In this document: piece after piece, positions 23,808 to 33,958 of the stretch
Layout of the letters: each line of letters opens with the position of its first letter
Numbering within the stretch: position 1 is the first letter of the stretch
From: Streptococcus peroris ATCC 700780
Lineage (GTDB): Bacteria; Bacillota; Bacilli; Lactobacillales; Streptococcaceae
Assembly: GCF_000187585.1 (NCBI RefSeq)
Contig: NZ_GL732463.1
Location: 147,819 to 211,818, forward strand
DNA length: 64,000 nt
Direction of reading: 5' to 3'
The notes under the pieces: model-generated
The model's input: only the letters and a program-made list of their open reading frames with translations
Databases searched by the model: none
Told to the model about the DNA's origin: nothing
Position numbers and translations under genes: made by a program

Positions 23808-23853
23808 AAAAGCCTAAAATCAGATAATTAAATCTCTGATTTTGGGCTTTTTG
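23808..23853. terminator. terminator of kimA (bidirectional hairpin)
   Basis: A 16-bp stem, AAAGCCTAAAATCAGA with TCTGATTTTGGGCTTT, immediately after the kimA stop codon. T-runs exist on both strands, better on the plus strand. Confidence 0.8.
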
Positions 23854-25698
23854 TTATTCTTTCAAATGATAAGAATAGCTAGCAACGACGACATCTTCGT
23901 GCCATCTGAGTGCGTATTTGAGCTTGAGGCTCATTTGGTTATGGAGAATATTTTGCCAAGGTTTGTTAGGGATAAACTGAGGAACTAATACTGTTACGGT
24001 ACAGTTTTTCTTCTTGGCTTCCATAGAGACTTTCTTGACATATCTAACAGTAGGAGTGATGATATCACGATAGCTAGTATGGATATTTTTCAAAGAAATA
24101 GTTGGGAAATAATGGGTAAATTCTTGTAAAATTTCTTGGTCTTTTTCTGCGGTCTCTTTCGTAGAGATATGCATGGCCAACACTTGATCACCGATGCTTT
24201 GTGCATAGTTAATGGCTCCAACACTCACTCGAGTGACATTCCCCACCAACACAAGGACGATATTGCCATCGTATGTTCGTTTTTGGATTCCTTCATATAG
24301 TCGAAGTTGTTTCGCAACATTTTGATAATGGCGATTGATGGCCAAGAAGAGTAGGGTAAGCACGAGGATAATTGGGAAGAAAGGCCAAATATCACCGATT
24401 CTGAAGAGGAGTAAGATGAGGACAATAGCGTAACAAATAATAGCGCCGAGGATATTTGCAAAGGCAGATTTCAAAAAATGAGCGCCCTTGACCTTTCTCC
24501 AGTGATGGACCATTCCCGTTTGTGAAAGAGCAAAGGGAACGAATACACCGATTGTATAAAGAGGAATAAGTCGTTCGGTATTCCCATTAAAGATGAGAAG
24601 AAGGATAATGGCACCAAAGGCAAGTGTTAGGATACCATTGGAGTAGCCAAGACGGTCTCCTTTTTCCATGAAAAGATGGGGCATGTATTTGTTTTTCGCC
24701 ATGTTGTATGACAACATTGGAAAGGCTGAAAATCCAGTATTAGCAGCGACTGCTAGAATAAGAGCCGTTGAAAATTGGAATAGATAATAGGCCATTTGAC
24801 CGAATGCAGAATCTCCTAGGATTCCTCTAGCCATTTGCGAAAGGATTGTTTCACCATGTTGAGGAGTGATTCCCATCCAGTAGTTCAAGAAAGTGATTCC
24901 TGCAAATAAGAATCCAAGAATGAGAGACATAATGGTTAATGTCTGTGCAGCATTCTTTTCTTTTGGAACCTTGAAAAATGGAACAGCATTTGAGATGGCT
25001 TCAACCCCTGTTAGAGAAGCAGAACCGCTGGTGAAAGCTCTCAGGATAAGAACGATAGAGAGACTTGGAACAGCTTGACCGATAGCCGAAGTTGCGTGAT
25101 AGCTGAGATTCCCCGTCAATAGCTGGAATATTCCGTAAAGTAATAAGAATACAGTGCTTAGGATAAAGAGGTAGACAGGAATCATAAGGGAACTAGCAGA
25201 CTCCCTCAATCCCCGAAGATTTAGAAGCATGAGGATGCAGACTAAAAAGATTGAAATATGTAAATTATAGGGGTGGAGAAGAGGAATCGCTGCGGTTATG
25301 GCATCAGCACCTGAGGAGACGGATACCGCAACTGTTAGCATATAGTCAACCAAAAGGCTACCACCTGCAATTAAACCCAATTTAGGGGAGAGATTCTCGC
25401 GTGTTACCATATATGCGCCACCACCCTGAGGATAGGCGTGAATGATTTGACGATAAGAAATTGTTAAACTGGCAAGTAGCAAAAGAACGAAAACGCCAAT
25501 AGGAAGGCTCCACCAAATAGCGAGCGGAGAGAGACTGGTTAAAACGAGAATAACTTGCTCAGGTCCATATGCAATGGAAGAAAGTGCATCGCTGGATAAC
25601 ATAGCGAGAGCTTGTAGTTTTCCGAGAAGGCCACCTTCTCCCTCTGTAAGTGATTTAAGAGGACGACCGATAAAGGTCTGTTTTAATTTAAGAAACAT
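23854..25698 (-). CDS. kimA: KimA-type potassium/amino acid-like permease
   Basis: A 614-aa membrane protein with 12 hydrophobic segments in residues 35-450 and a cytoplasmic C-terminal domain of about 150 residues. The motifs ALAMLSSDALSSIAYGPEQ, ISYRQIIHAYPQGGGAYMVT and IAGGSLLVDYMLTVAVSVS match the KimA (YdaO) group of the KUP/APC superfamily. KimA is a high-affinity K+ importer that c-di-AMP inhibits through the C-terminal domain. It may also have been annotated as an amino acid permease. It is monocistronic and opposite to all neighbours. No ydaO-type riboswitch is visible in the short leader. Confidence 0.85.
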   Translation of the reverse strand: MFLKLKQTFIGRPLKSLTEGEGGLLGKLQALAMLSSDALSSIAYGPEQVILVLTSLSPLAIWWSLPIGVFVLLLLASLTISYRQIIHAYPQGGGAYMVTRENLSPKLGLIAGGSLLVDYMLTVAVSVSSGADAITAAIPLLHPYNLHISIFLVCILMLLNLRGLRESASSLMIPVYLFILSTVFLLLYGIFQLLTGNLSYHATSAIGQAVPSLSIVLILRAFTSGSASLTGVEAISNAVPFFKVPKEKNAAQTLTIMSLILGFLFAGITFLNYWMGITPQHGETILSQMARGILGDSAFGQMAYYLFQFSTALILAVAANTGFSAFPMLSYNMAKNKYMPHLFMEKGDRLGYSNGILTLAFGAIILLLIFNGNTERLIPLYTIGVFVPFALSQTGMVHHWRKVKGAHFLKSAFANILGAIICYAIVLILLLFRIGDIWPFFPIILVLTLLFLAINRHYQNVAKQLRLYEGIQKRTYDGNIVLVLVGNVTRVSVGAINYAQSIGDQVLAMHISTKETAEKDQEILQEFTHYFPTISLKNIHTSYRDIITPTVRYVKKVSMEAKKKNCTVTVLVPQFIPNKPWQNILHNQMSLKLKYALRWHEDVVVASYSYHLKE

Positions 25699-25709
25699 AA
25701 GATCTCCCT

Positions 25710-25763
25710 TTGTTTAGAATTTTAAACAAGTGATATTATACTGCTTTGAGAAGATATAGTCAA
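25710..25763 (-). promoter_or_regulatory. kimA promoter with leader palindrome
   Basis: On the minus strand TTGACT (25763-25758), 17 bp, TATAAT (25740-25735). Right after the start, the inverted repeat TTGTTTA/TAAACAA (25710-25716 and 25723-25729) could be an operator or a leader hairpin just before the ribosome binding site. Confidence 0.75.
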
Positions 25764-25943
25764 GGGAGAATGGTACTTGATGCCTTGTATACAGGCGCTT
25801 TTGTCTAGTTTGTGCTCTCGCTCTTGGATAAAAGGAGCTCTGTCCCTCTATGATTAGGCCTTTTATAGGAAGGAACTATTCTTTTCCAAAGAAAGAGGCT
25901 CGATTTTTTGGTATAATAGGAAAAGAAAAAGAGGATAGAAATC

Positions 25944-26720
25944 ATGATTTTTGATACACATACCCACTTGAATGTGGAAGAATTTTCAGGAAGAGAAGCA
26001 GAAGAAATAGCCTTAGCCGCTGAAATGGGCGTGACGCGAATGAATATTGTTGGTTTTGATAAACCGACCATTGAGCGTGCCTTGGAACTGGTAGATAAGT
26101 ATGATCAACTCTATGCGACTATTGGATGGCATCCGACAGAAGCAGGAACCTATACAGAGGAGGTTGAGAATTACCTGTTGGAAAAACTAAAACATCCAAA
26201 AGTTGTTGCCTTGGGTGAGATTGGTTTGGACTATCACTGGATGACGGCGCCTAAAGAAGTACAGGAACAAATTTTCCGTCGTCAGATTCAGCTATCTAAG
26301 AATTTGAATTTGCCTTTTGTAGTCCACACCCGTGATGCGTTAGAAGACACCTATGAGATTATTAAGAGTGAGGGCGTTGGTCCTCGAGGTGGGATTATGC
26401 ACTCATTCTCAGGTTCTCTAGAGTGGGCTCAGAAGTTTGTGGAGCTTGGCATGACCATTTCCTTTTCAGGAGTGGTGACCTTTAAAAAAGCGACAGATGT
26501 TCAGGAAGCAGCTAAAGGACTTCCTTTGGATAAGATTTTGGTAGAGACGGATGCGCCATACTTGGCACCAGTACCCAAGCGTGGTCGTGAAAATAAGACA
26601 GCATACACGCGCTATGTAGTAGACTTTATCGCAGATTTGCGTGGCTTAACGACAGAAGAAATAGCTGCTGCGACAAGTGCCAATGCTGAACGAATCTTTG
26701 GATTGGAACGTAAATCATGA
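25944..26720 (+). CDS. TatD family metal-dependent hydrolase
   Basis: A 258-aa TatD-type DNase/hydrolase with a TIM-barrel metal site: FDTHTHLN (HxH), GEIGLDYH (Glu), VHTRDA (His), IMHSFSG (His) and VETDAPYLAP (Asp). Family members are 3'-5' exonucleases in DNA repair or D-aminoacyl-type hydrolases. An extended -10 TGG-TATAAT lies at 25909-25917. The stop codon overlaps the start of rnmV (ATGA), so the two are coupled. Confidence 0.93.
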   Translation: MIFDTHTHLNVEEFSGREAEEIALAAEMGVTRMNIVGFDKPTIERALELVDKYDQLYATIGWHPTEAGTYTEEVENYLLEKLKHPKVVALGEIGLDYHWMTAPKEVQEQIFRRQIQLSKNLNLPFVVHTRDALEDTYEIIKSEGVGPRGGIMHSFSGSLEWAQKFVELGMTISFSGVVTFKKATDVQEAAKGLPLDKILVETDAPYLAPVPKRGRENKTAYTRYVVDFIADLRGLTTEEIAAATSANAERIFGLERKS

Positions 26721-27280
26721 AAGAGAAAATTTCCCAAGTCCTCGTAGTTGAAGGACGCGATGACACGGCCAATCTCAAACGTTATTTTGATGTGGAGACC
26801 TATGAGACTCGTGGATCTGCTATCAATGAACAGGACCTTGAACGAATCCAACGTCTACACCAACGTCATGGGGTGATTGTCTTTACAGATCCTGATTTTA
26901 ACGGGGAACGCATTCGTCGGATGATTATGACGGCTATTCCGACAGTTCAACACGCCTTCCTCAAGCGTGATGAGGCAGTTCCTAAGTCCAAGACCAAGGG
27001 ACGTTCTTTAGGAGTCGAACACGCCAGTTATGAAGACTTGAAAACAGCACTAGAACAAGTGACAGAGCGGTTTGAAGCAGAAAGTGACTTTGATATTAGC
27101 CGTAGTGACTTGATTCGGTTAGGATTTTTGGCTGGAGCAGATAGTCGAAAACGTAGAGAATATCTAGGAGAAAACCTTCGTATCGGTTATTCCAATGGCA
27201 AGCAACTTCTCAAGCGATTGGAATTATTTGGGATCAGTTTGGCTGAAGTTGAAGATGCCATGAAATCTTATGAGGATTGA
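26717..27280 (+). CDS. rnmV: ribonuclease M5
   Basis: A 187-aa Toprim-domain nuclease that matures 5S rRNA. The Toprim Glu is in VVEGRDDTANLKRYF and the DxD in VFTDPDFNGERIR; the C-terminal DUF4093 part (ISRSDLIRLGFLAGADSR) is present. It overlaps tatD by 4 bp, the usual arrangement in Firmicutes. Length is typical. Confidence 0.95.
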   Translation: MKEKISQVLVVEGRDDTANLKRYFDVETYETRGSAINEQDLERIQRLHQRHGVIVFTDPDFNGERIRRMIMTAIPTVQHAFLKRDEAVPKSKTKGRSLGVEHASYEDLKTALEQVTERFEAESDFDISRSDLIRLGFLAGADSRKRREYLGENLRIGYSNGKQLLKRLELFGISLAEVEDAMKSYED

Positions 27281-27412
27281 GAAACTCCCCAAAATGTAAG
27301 GGGAATATGATACAATAGAAGTAATCATAAACGGTTTAATCAGGCTTGGTAGCAAGCATTAGAAAAGTGACTCCATAGAAATTGTGCTAAGTGGAGATGA
27401 TGAGGAAAAGTT

Positions 27413-28840
27413 ATGGGAATCTTTGATTTTTTAAAAAAGACAGAAGCAACAAAACCTACTAAAACAACTGAATCCAATAAGGAAGCAGAAGAGGCGAAAG
27501 GCAATGCTTGCGTAGGTGTTCTAGATTTGTTCCAGATGAAGGAAACGAACCAATTATTAATTGTTGGGAGTCTAGAAGGTAGTATCAAGGTTGGAGATCA
27601 GTTGCAGTTTTGCAATCCCGACCAAGGAATGGAAAGTCTTGGTACTGTAGAGGTTAAAAAACTCAGCAGTCAAAACAAAGATGCAGATAGTCTAACTGAT
27701 GAAGTTCTTGCCCATCTAGTGGTTGATAGGATTCCTTCTTTGGATAAACTGAAAAAAGGAAGTGTGCTCTTTAGTTCAGGTATTGAGGAAGAGCAAAAAT
27801 TATCTAGCTATTCAGATGCTCTTTATCGTGCTTTTGTAGCCATCCAAGAGGGTCAGTTAACAAATGAAGACTATTTGGCAGCTAGCCTTGATGACAGCGT
27901 AGAGATTTTACGTCTCTTTTTATGGGAGTGCCGTCAAAATCAGGAAACTGAAAGTGAAGAAAGCTATCAAGCCAACACTCGTAAGCTAGAACGCCTAGCA
28001 GCTATCGTTAAGGATAAGTTGTTAGCAGCAGATTCGATTTACGCGGTCTTTTCAGAAAAAACGGGTGAACCATATCTCTTTTCGACGACTTATGATAGAG
28101 GTGAAGAGGGCTATCTCTGTTCAGACCCGATGATTATGCTATATACACCACGTTGGTATCACCAGTTTAAGGAAACCATTGATAGCCGACCAAATTCAGT
28201 TGTGAAACTGATTGAAAATACAGCAGATAAAAAAGGAATTGAGAATTTTCTTGGGACTGCCTTTTACTTAAACGGAGCTTTGGGAGCAACCTTTAATACC
28301 AAGGAAGTCAGCATCAGTGCTTCTGTTTTGGTTCAGAAACCAGATTTTTCGAACCTGCCAGAGATACAAGTTCCTGTCATGAATCCGGATATTGTAAGAT
28401 GGATGCTGTTGATGGGGCAGATGGATAAGCCCACGACAGAAGACGAAGAAGTCATATATAAGCTCTATTATAAATTCTTCTCAGCAGCCATGCCAAAAGC
28501 CAAACTCCTCATTCCTTTAAATGCTACTTCAGGTTTCCCAGATAAGAATCAGGGAGTCAACTCCTTTGTATTGAAAGAAGACGCCAAGTTCAGCATTCCA
28601 GTTAGAGAAGGAAAAGATGGCCGAAACTCCGTGCAGGTATTTACTGATTGGAAACGTCTGAGAATGGTCTTTGATGAACAGTGGAACGGCATGATTGAAG
28701 AAGCAGGCGGGATGATTGCCTCTTTTGACTATGCTATCAATGCAACTGAGTATTATAAGGCAGGTGCCTATGTCAGTGAAAAGACATTTAGAGAGATGCA
28801 AAAGCTTAGTGAGGAGCTAGAAGGAAGAACTCAAGATTAG
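27413..28840 (+). CDS. hypothetical protein with SseB-like C-terminal region
   Basis: A 475-aa cytosolic protein. After MGIFDFLKK and a charged linker (residues 10-35), residues 38-110 resemble a small beta-barrel (GVLDLFQMKETNQLLIVGSL, IKVGDQLQF) like translation-factor domain II. The C-terminal 120 residues (AKLLIPLNA, FSIPVREGKDGRNSVQVFTD, LRMVF) resemble the SseB N-terminal domain. Function unknown. The promoter is probably TGA-TACAAT near 27308-27316; the leader of about 90 nt contains GCTTG/CAAGC and CTCCA/TGGAG hairpins. It stands between rnmV and another unknown gene. Confidence 0.7.
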   Translation: MGIFDFLKKTEATKPTKTTESNKEAEEAKGNACVGVLDLFQMKETNQLLIVGSLEGSIKVGDQLQFCNPDQGMESLGTVEVKKLSSQNKDADSLTDEVLAHLVVDRIPSLDKLKKGSVLFSSGIEEEQKLSSYSDALYRAFVAIQEGQLTNEDYLAASLDDSVEILRLFLWECRQNQETESEESYQANTRKLERLAAIVKDKLLAADSIYAVFSEKTGEPYLFSTTYDRGEEGYLCSDPMIMLYTPRWYHQFKETIDSRPNSVVKLIENTADKKGIENFLGTAFYLNGALGATFNTKEVSISASVLVQKPDFSNLPEIQVPVMNPDIVRWMLLMGQMDKPTTEDEEVIYKLYYKFFSAAMPKAKLLIPLNATSGFPDKNQGVNSFVLKEDAKFSIPVREGKDGRNSVQVFTDWKRLRMVFDEQWNGMIEEAGGMIASFDYAINATEYYKAGAYVSEKTFREMQKLSEELEGRTQD

Positions 28841-28926
28841 GAAGTTACTTTGCATAAAAAAATGTAAAATTTTTCAATTCTTGCTTGAACTACTAGATAT
28901 CTTCAAAGATTTTGAAAGGGAACGAT

Positions 28927-29643
28927 ATGGCAAATAGAAGCTATATTTATTTAAAAAACGGGGATGAAACTCGTATTCTAACAGAGGGAATTTACACGAT
29001 ACCCTATTTTTGGCAATTGTTTTGGGATGAAGAAGATTTAAGAGCTCCCATTTCTCTCTGGAAAACAGCAGAAAAACTCGAAGAAGATGAAGAGCAAGCA
29101 GAAAAGTTTTATCAAGAGCAGAATGTAGATATTTTGCTTCCTATTGAGAAATTTCAGCAACATGCCCTCCAAAATCGCTCTTTTTTAGAAGAAAATGCCC
29201 CGCAAGCCTTGCAACTATATGATGCCTTTGTTCGCTATATTCTTGCAAATGTCAAAGACGGTGATGTGCTTGGATTTGATGTTTTAGAAGTTATCTTTAT
29301 GGATCAAGTATCCACAGCTTCTGATAAACTGTTAAAAAACATACGAGCTATTCGAGAAAATCAACCAAAAGATTTGGACTTTTCTCTAACGGATAAGAAC
29401 ATAATCGGCCTTGCTATGGGGTTTCCTGATTATTATGCCTCAGAATTATTGCCAGAAGACAATATTCTAGCCTCAGTCGCCTATCAAGATGAATTGAATA
29501 AAACGAACCCTCAAGATGATAAGCAAGGAGACGATTTGACTGGAGCCGATACAAAAGCGAACAAGTGGAGGAATGGTATAGTATATTTATTTATACTTGC
29601 ACTAGTAATTAGGTTGATTTTTTATATGATGGTTAAGAGATAG
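28927..29643 (+). CDS. hypothetical protein with C-terminal membrane anchor
   Basis: A 238-aa protein. ATG 28927 is chosen because GAAAGGG precedes it at 6 nt. It begins MANRSYIYLKNGDETRIL, is mostly acidic and soluble, and ends with one membrane helix (IVYLFILALVIRLIFYMMV) and two basic residues, a tail-anchor layout. I do not recognise a family. It ends 12 bp before rsmA and may be co-transcribed with it. Confidence 0.75.
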   Translation: MANRSYIYLKNGDETRILTEGIYTIPYFWQLFWDEEDLRAPISLWKTAEKLEEDEEQAEKFYQEQNVDILLPIEKFQQHALQNRSFLEENAPQALQLYDAFVRYILANVKDGDVLGFDVLEVIFMDQVSTASDKLLKNIRAIRENQPKDLDFSLTDKNIIGLAMGFPDYYASELLPEDNILASVAYQDELNKTNPQDDKQGDDLTGADTKANKWRNGIVYLFILALVIRLIFYMMVKR

Positions 29644-29655
29644 AAAAGAGAATAC

Positions 29656-30528
29656 ATGAGAATTGCAGATTATAGCGTGACCAAGGCAGTGCTGGAGCGT
29701 CACGGTTTTACCTTTAAAAAATCCTTCGGGCAAAATTTCTTGACCGATACCAATATCCTTCAAAAAATTGTGGATACGGCTGAAATTGATGACCAGGTCA
29801 ATGTCATCGAGATTGGGCCAGGGATTGGTGCCCTGACTGAGTTTTTAGCTGAGCGTGCGGCCCAAGTCATGGCCTTTGAGATTGACCACCGTTTGGTACC
29901 AATTCTGGCAGATACCCTGCGTGATTTTGACAATGTGACCGTAGTCAACGAGGACATTCTAAAAGTTGACCTAGCGCAACATATCCAGAATTTTAAAAAC
30001 CCTGACCTGCCTATTAAGGTAGTAGCCAACTTGCCTTACTATATCACGACTCCTATTCTCATGCACTTGATTGAAAGTGGCATTCCTTTTAGTGAGTTTG
30101 TGGTAATGATGCAAAAAGAAGTGGCAGATCGTATCTCTGCTAAGCCAAATACCAAGGCATACGGCAGCTTGTCGATTGCAGTTCAGTATTACATGACAGC
30201 CAAGGTTGCCTTTATCGTACCTCGTACGGTCTTTGTACCAGCGCCAAATGTGGACTCAGCTATCCTGAAAATGGTACGCCGTCCAGAACCTGCGGTAGCA
30301 GTAAAAGACGAGAACTTCTTCTTTAAGGTTTCCAAGGCTAGTTTTACCCATCGTCGCAAGACCTTGTGGAATAACTTGACAGGCTACTTTGGCAAGACTG
30401 ATGAAGTCAAGGATAAGTTGACCAAGGCTCTGGACCAAGCAGGTCTGTCGCCATCTGTGCGTGGTGAAGCTCTTGGCTTAGAAGAATTTGCCAGTCTAGC
30501 CGATGCGCTTAAAGGACAAGGACTCTAA
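29656..30528 (+). CDS. rsmA: 16S rRNA dimethyladenosine transferase
   Basis: A 290-aa methyltransferase that dimethylates two adjacent adenines at the 3' end of 16S rRNA (KsgA). Motifs: FGQNFLTD, the SAM-binding [14 protein letters not shown], acidic FEIDHRL, and the catalytic [14 protein letters not shown]. The C-terminal RrnaAD domain is complete. It is followed after 1 bp by rsgA, so two ribosome assembly factors share an operon. Confidence 0.97.
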   Translation: MRIADYSVTKAVLERHGFTFKKSFGQNFLTDTNILQKIVDTAEIDDQVNVIEIGPGIGALTEFLAERAAQVMAFEIDHRLVPILADTLRDFDNVTVVNEDILKVDLAQHIQNFKNPDLPIKVVANLPYYITTPILMHLIESGIPFSEFVVMMQKEVADRISAKPNTKAYGSLSIAVQYYMTAKVAFIVPRTVFVPAPNVDSAILKMVRRPEPAVAVKDENFFFKVSKASFTHRRKTLWNNLTGYFGKTDEVKDKLTKALDQAGLSPSVRGEALGLEEFASLADALKGQGL

Positions 30529-30529
30529 G

Positions 30530-31408
30530 ATGCAAGGACAAATCATTAAAGCCTTGGCCGGCTTCTACTATGTGGAAAGTGATGGTCAGATTTATCAAAC
30601 ACGCGCGCGTGGGAATTTTCGTAAAAAAGGTCATACCCCCTATGTTGGAGATTGGGTAGATTTTTCTGCAGAGGAAAATTCCGAAGGTTATATTCTCAAG
30701 ATTCACGAGCGAAAAAATAGTCTGGTTCGTCCACCCATTGTCAATATTGACCAAGCCGTTGTCATTATGTCCGTTAAAGAGCCGGATTTTAATAGCAATT
30801 TGCTGGATCGCTTCTTGGTTCTCTTAGAACATAAGGGCATTCATCCTATCATCTATATTTCCAAAATGGACTTACTGGAAGATGGGGGAGAACTGGATTT
30901 TTACGAGCAGACCTACCACGCTATTGGTTATGACTTTGTGACTAGTAAAGAGGAACTCTTGCCTCTGTTGACAGATAAAGTGACAGTCTTTATGGGGCAG
31001 ACAGGTGTTGGAAAGTCAACTCTCCTCAATAAAATCGCACCAGATCTCAATCTAGAGACGGGTGAAATCTCAGATAGTCTGGGGCGCGGTCGTCATACCA
31101 CTCGAGCTGTTAGTTTTTACAATCTCAATGGTGGAAAAATCGCAGACACACCAGGTTTTTCATCGCTAGATTATGAAGTATCGACGTCAGAAGACCTGAA
31201 TCAGGCCTTTCCAGAGCTTGCCTCTGTCAGCCGAGACTGTAAGTTCCGTAGCTGTACTCATACTCATGAGCCATCTTGCGCGGTTAAGCTAGCAGTAGAA
31301 GAAGGTACCATTGCTACCTTCCGTTTTGATAACTATCTACAATTCCTCAGTGAGATTGAAAATCGTAGAGAAACCTATAAAAAAGTCAGTAAAAAAATTC
31401 CAAAATAA
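30530..31408 (+). CDS. rsgA: ribosome small subunit-dependent GTPase A
   Basis: A 292-aa circularly permuted GTPase for late 30S assembly. An N-terminal OB fold (residues 1-70) is followed by G4 (ISKMDLL) before G1 ([12 protein letters not shown]), then G3 (ADTPGFSSL). A C-terminal zinc knuckle contains [17 protein letters not shown] 30530 is 1 bp after the rsmA stop; a start nine codons upstream inside rsmA is less likely. Confidence 0.96.
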   Translation: MQGQIIKALAGFYYVESDGQIYQTRARGNFRKKGHTPYVGDWVDFSAEENSEGYILKIHERKNSLVRPPIVNIDQAVVIMSVKEPDFNSNLLDRFLVLLEHKGIHPIIYISKMDLLEDGGELDFYEQTYHAIGYDFVTSKEELLPLLTDKVTVFMGQTGVGKSTLLNKIAPDLNLETGEISDSLGRGRHTTRAVSFYNLNGGKIADTPGFSSLDYEVSTSEDLNQAFPELASVSRDCKFRSCTHTHEPSCAVKLAVEEGTIATFRFDNYLQFLSEIENRRETYKKVSKKIPK

Positions 31409-31418
31409 GGAGAAACCC

Positions 31419-32075
31419 ATGTCACAATACAAGATTGCTCCGTCAATTTTGGCAGCAGATTATGCCAACTTTGAACGTGAAATCAAACGCCTAGAAGCAA
31501 CTGGGGCAGAATACGCCCATATCGATATCATGGATGGTCACTTTGTACCTCAGATCAGCTTTGGTGCAGGTGTAGTCGAAAGTCTTCGACCTCATAGTAA
31601 GATGGTCTTTGACTGCCACTTGATGGTAGCTAATCCAGAGCATTATTTAGAAGATTTTGCGCGTGCAGGAGCTGATATCATCAGCATTCATGTTGAAGCA
31701 ACACCTCACATCCATGGCGCTCTTCAAAAGATTCGTTCTCTCGGTGTTAAACCTTCGGTGGTCATCAATCCTGGTACACCTGTCGAGGCCATTAAACATG
31801 TCCTTCATTTGGTTGACCAAGTATTAGTCATGACGGTTAACCCTGGATTTGGTGGGCAAGCCTTTTTACCAGAAACTATGGACAAGGTTCGTGAGTTGGT
31901 TGCCCTACGCGAGAAAAAAGGCTTGAATTTTGAAATTGAAGTGGATGGCGGGATTGATGACCAGACTATTGCTCAAGCCAAAGAAGCTGGTGCTACAGTC
32001 TTTGTAGCCGGTTCTTATGTCTTTAAGGGAGATGTCAATGAACGAGTGCAAGCTCTCAGAAAACAACTGGACTAA
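31419..32075 (+). CDS. rpe: ribulose-phosphate 3-epimerase
   Basis: A 218-aa TIM-barrel enzyme of the pentose phosphate pathway interconverting ribulose-5-P and xylulose-5-P. Motifs: APSILAADYANF, HIDIMDGHFVPQISFG, CHLMVANPEHY, MTVNPGFGGQ and EVDGGI. ATG 31419 follows AAGGAGAAA; the reading frame is open further upstream but lacks a ribosome binding site. It overlaps the start of thiN. Confidence 0.97.
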   Translation: MSQYKIAPSILAADYANFEREIKRLEATGAEYAHIDIMDGHFVPQISFGAGVVESLRPHSKMVFDCHLMVANPEHYLEDFARAGADIISIHVEATPHIHGALQKIRSLGVKPSVVINPGTPVEAIKHVLHLVDQVLVMTVNPGFGGQAFLPETMDKVRELVALREKKGLNFEIEVDGGIDDQTIAQAKEAGATVFVAGSYVFKGDVNERVQALRKQLD

Positions 32076-32700
32076 CGTTGCAGTTTTTGCAGGCGGAGAT
32101 CGTGGTCACTATCGGACAGATTTTGACTGCTTTGTTGGTGTGGATCGAGGCTCACTTTGGGTACTAGAGGAAAATCTTCCTCTTGCTATTGCGGTTGGGG
32201 ATTTTGATTCTGTGACTGTAGAAGAGCGCCAAGTAATTAAAAAATGTGCTCAGTACTTTATTCAAGCCCAGCCAGAAAAGGATGATACAGATCTGGAACT
32301 GGCACTTTTAACGATTTTTGAACAAAATCCTCAAGCTCAGGTCACTATTTTTGGTGCACTAGGTGGTCGTATTGACCATATGCTGGCTAATGTCTTTCTG
32401 CCTAGCAATCCTAAATTGGCGCCCTTTATGCGTCAAATAGAGATTGAGGATGGGCAAAATTTGATTCGTTACTGTCCAGAAGGGACCAGTCAGCTAGAAC
32501 CACGTTCGGACTATGATTACCTTGCTTTTATGCCTGTGAGGGATAGTCAGTTGACCATTGTCGGAGCCAAGTACGAACTGACTGAGGAGAATTTTTTCTT
32601 TAAGAAAGTTTACGCTTCTAACGAATATATAAATAGGGAAGTTTCGGTGACTTGCCCAGATGGCTATGTGGTCGTACTGCATAGCAAGGACAGGAGATAG
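32038..32700 (+). CDS. thiN: thiamine pyrophosphokinase
   Basis: A 220-aa enzyme making thiamine diphosphate. Motifs: VAVFAGGDRGHY at the N-terminus, GVDRGSLWVL, AVGDFDSV, EKDDTDLELAL and GALGGRIDHML. ATG 32038 follows AAGGGAG and overlaps rpe by 38 bp, which adds about ten residues before the conserved core. Part of the rsmA-to-yhaM gene string. Confidence 0.92.
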   Translation: MNECKLSENNWTNVAVFAGGDRGHYRTDFDCFVGVDRGSLWVLEENLPLAIAVGDFDSVTVEERQVIKKCAQYFIQAQPEKDDTDLELALLTIFEQNPQAQVTIFGALGGRIDHMLANVFLPSNPKLAPFMRQIEIEDGQNLIRYCPEGTSQLEPRSDYDYLAFMPVRDSQLTIVGAKYELTEENFFFKKVYASNEYINREVSVTCPDGYVVVLHSKDRR

Positions 32701-32701
32701 G

Positions 32702-33958
32702 ATGGAGATTGTATTACTACTGTTATTAATTGCTAACCTAACCGGCCTCTTTCTCATTTGGCAAAGGCAGGACAAGCAGGAGAAATACCTGACCAAAAGT
32801 TTAGAAGACCAGGCAGATAACCTTTCAGACCAGTTAGATTATCGATTTGAACAAGCGCGACAAGCAAGCCAGCTGGACCAAAAAAATCTAGAAGTGGCTG
32901 TTAGCGACCGTTTGAAGGAGGTGCGAATCGAATTGCACCAAGGGCTGACTCAGGTTCGGCAAGAGATGAATGAGAACCTCCTCCAAACCAGAGATAAGAC
33001 CGACCAACGCCTCCAAGCCTTGCAAGAATCAAATGAGCAACGTTTAGAGCAGATGCGCCAAACGGTTGAGGAAAAGCTAGAAAAGACCTTGCAGACACGT
33101 TTGCAAGCCTCCTTCGAGACAGTTTCTAAACAGTTGGAGTCTGTCAATCGAGGTCTGGGAGAAATGCAAACTGTTGCGCGAGATGTTGGTGCGCTAAATA
33201 AAGTTCTTTCCGGAACTAAGACCCGAGGTATTCTAGGAGAATTGCAACTGGGACAGATTATTGAAGATATCATGACGCCTGCCCAGTATGAACGAGAATT
33301 TGCAACGGTTGAAAATTCCAGTGAGCGAGTCGAGTACGCCATCAAGTTGCCTGGCCAAGGTGATCAGGAATATGTGTATCTGCCGATTGACTCTAAGTTT
33401 CCACTGGCAGCTTATTACCGCCTGGAAGAAGCCTATGAGGCAGGTGATAAGGATGAAATCGAAAATTGTCGCAAATCTCTCCAAACGAGCATCAAGCGTT
33501 TTGCCAAAGATATCAAGAGCAAGTACATAGCGCCACCAAGGACGACCAATTTTGGAGTTTTGTTTGTTCCGACAGAAGGTCTTTACTCAGAAATCGTTCG
33601 AAATCCGATTTTCTTTGATGGTTTGAGACGAGAGGAGCAGATTATTGTTGCGGGGCCAAGTACCTTGTCAGCCCTTCTTAACTCCCTATCAGTTGGTTTC
33701 AAGACCCTTAATATCCAAAAGAGTGCGGACCATATTAGTCAGACTCTAGCCAACGTCAAAACCGAATTTGCTAAGTTTGGTGGGATTCTGGTCAAGGCAC
33801 AAAAGCATCTCCAACATGCCTCTGGCAACATTGATGAATTGTTAAACCGTCGTACTACAGCTATCGAGCGAACGCTCCGTCATATTGAGTTATCGGAAGA
33901 TGAGCCTACGCTTGACTTACTCCAGTTCCAAGAAGATGAGGAAGAATATGAAGATTAG
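32702..33958 (+). CDS. rmuC: DNA recombination protein RmuC family
   Basis: A 418-aa protein: N-terminal membrane helix (VLLLLLIANLTGLFLIW), a long coiled coil (about residues 25-150, many Gln, Glu and Leu), then the RmuC domain (GELQLGQIIEDIM, YLPIDSKFPLAAY, PPRTTNFGVLFVPTEGLYSE). RmuC proteins limit recombination between inverted repeats and are presumed nuclease-fold proteins. ATG 32702 is 1 bp after thiN. The 3' end overlaps yhaM by 11 bp. Confidence 0.94.
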   Translation: MEIVLLLLLIANLTGLFLIWQRQDKQEKYLTKSLEDQADNLSDQLDYRFEQARQASQLDQKNLEVAVSDRLKEVRIELHQGLTQVRQEMNENLLQTRDKTDQRLQALQESNEQRLEQMRQTVEEKLEKTLQTRLQASFETVSKQLESVNRGLGEMQTVARDVGALNKVLSGTKTRGILGELQLGQIIEDIMTPAQYEREFATVENSSERVEYAIKLPGQGDQEYVYLPIDSKFPLAAYYRLEEAYEAGDKDEIENCRKSLQTSIKRFAKDIKSKYIAPPRTTNFGVLFVPTEGLYSEIVRNPIFFDGLRREEQIIVAGPSTLSALLNSLSVGFKTLNIQKSADHISQTLANVKTEFAKFGGILVKAQKHLQHASGNIDELLNRRTTAIERTLRHIELSEDEPTLDLLQFQEDEEEYED

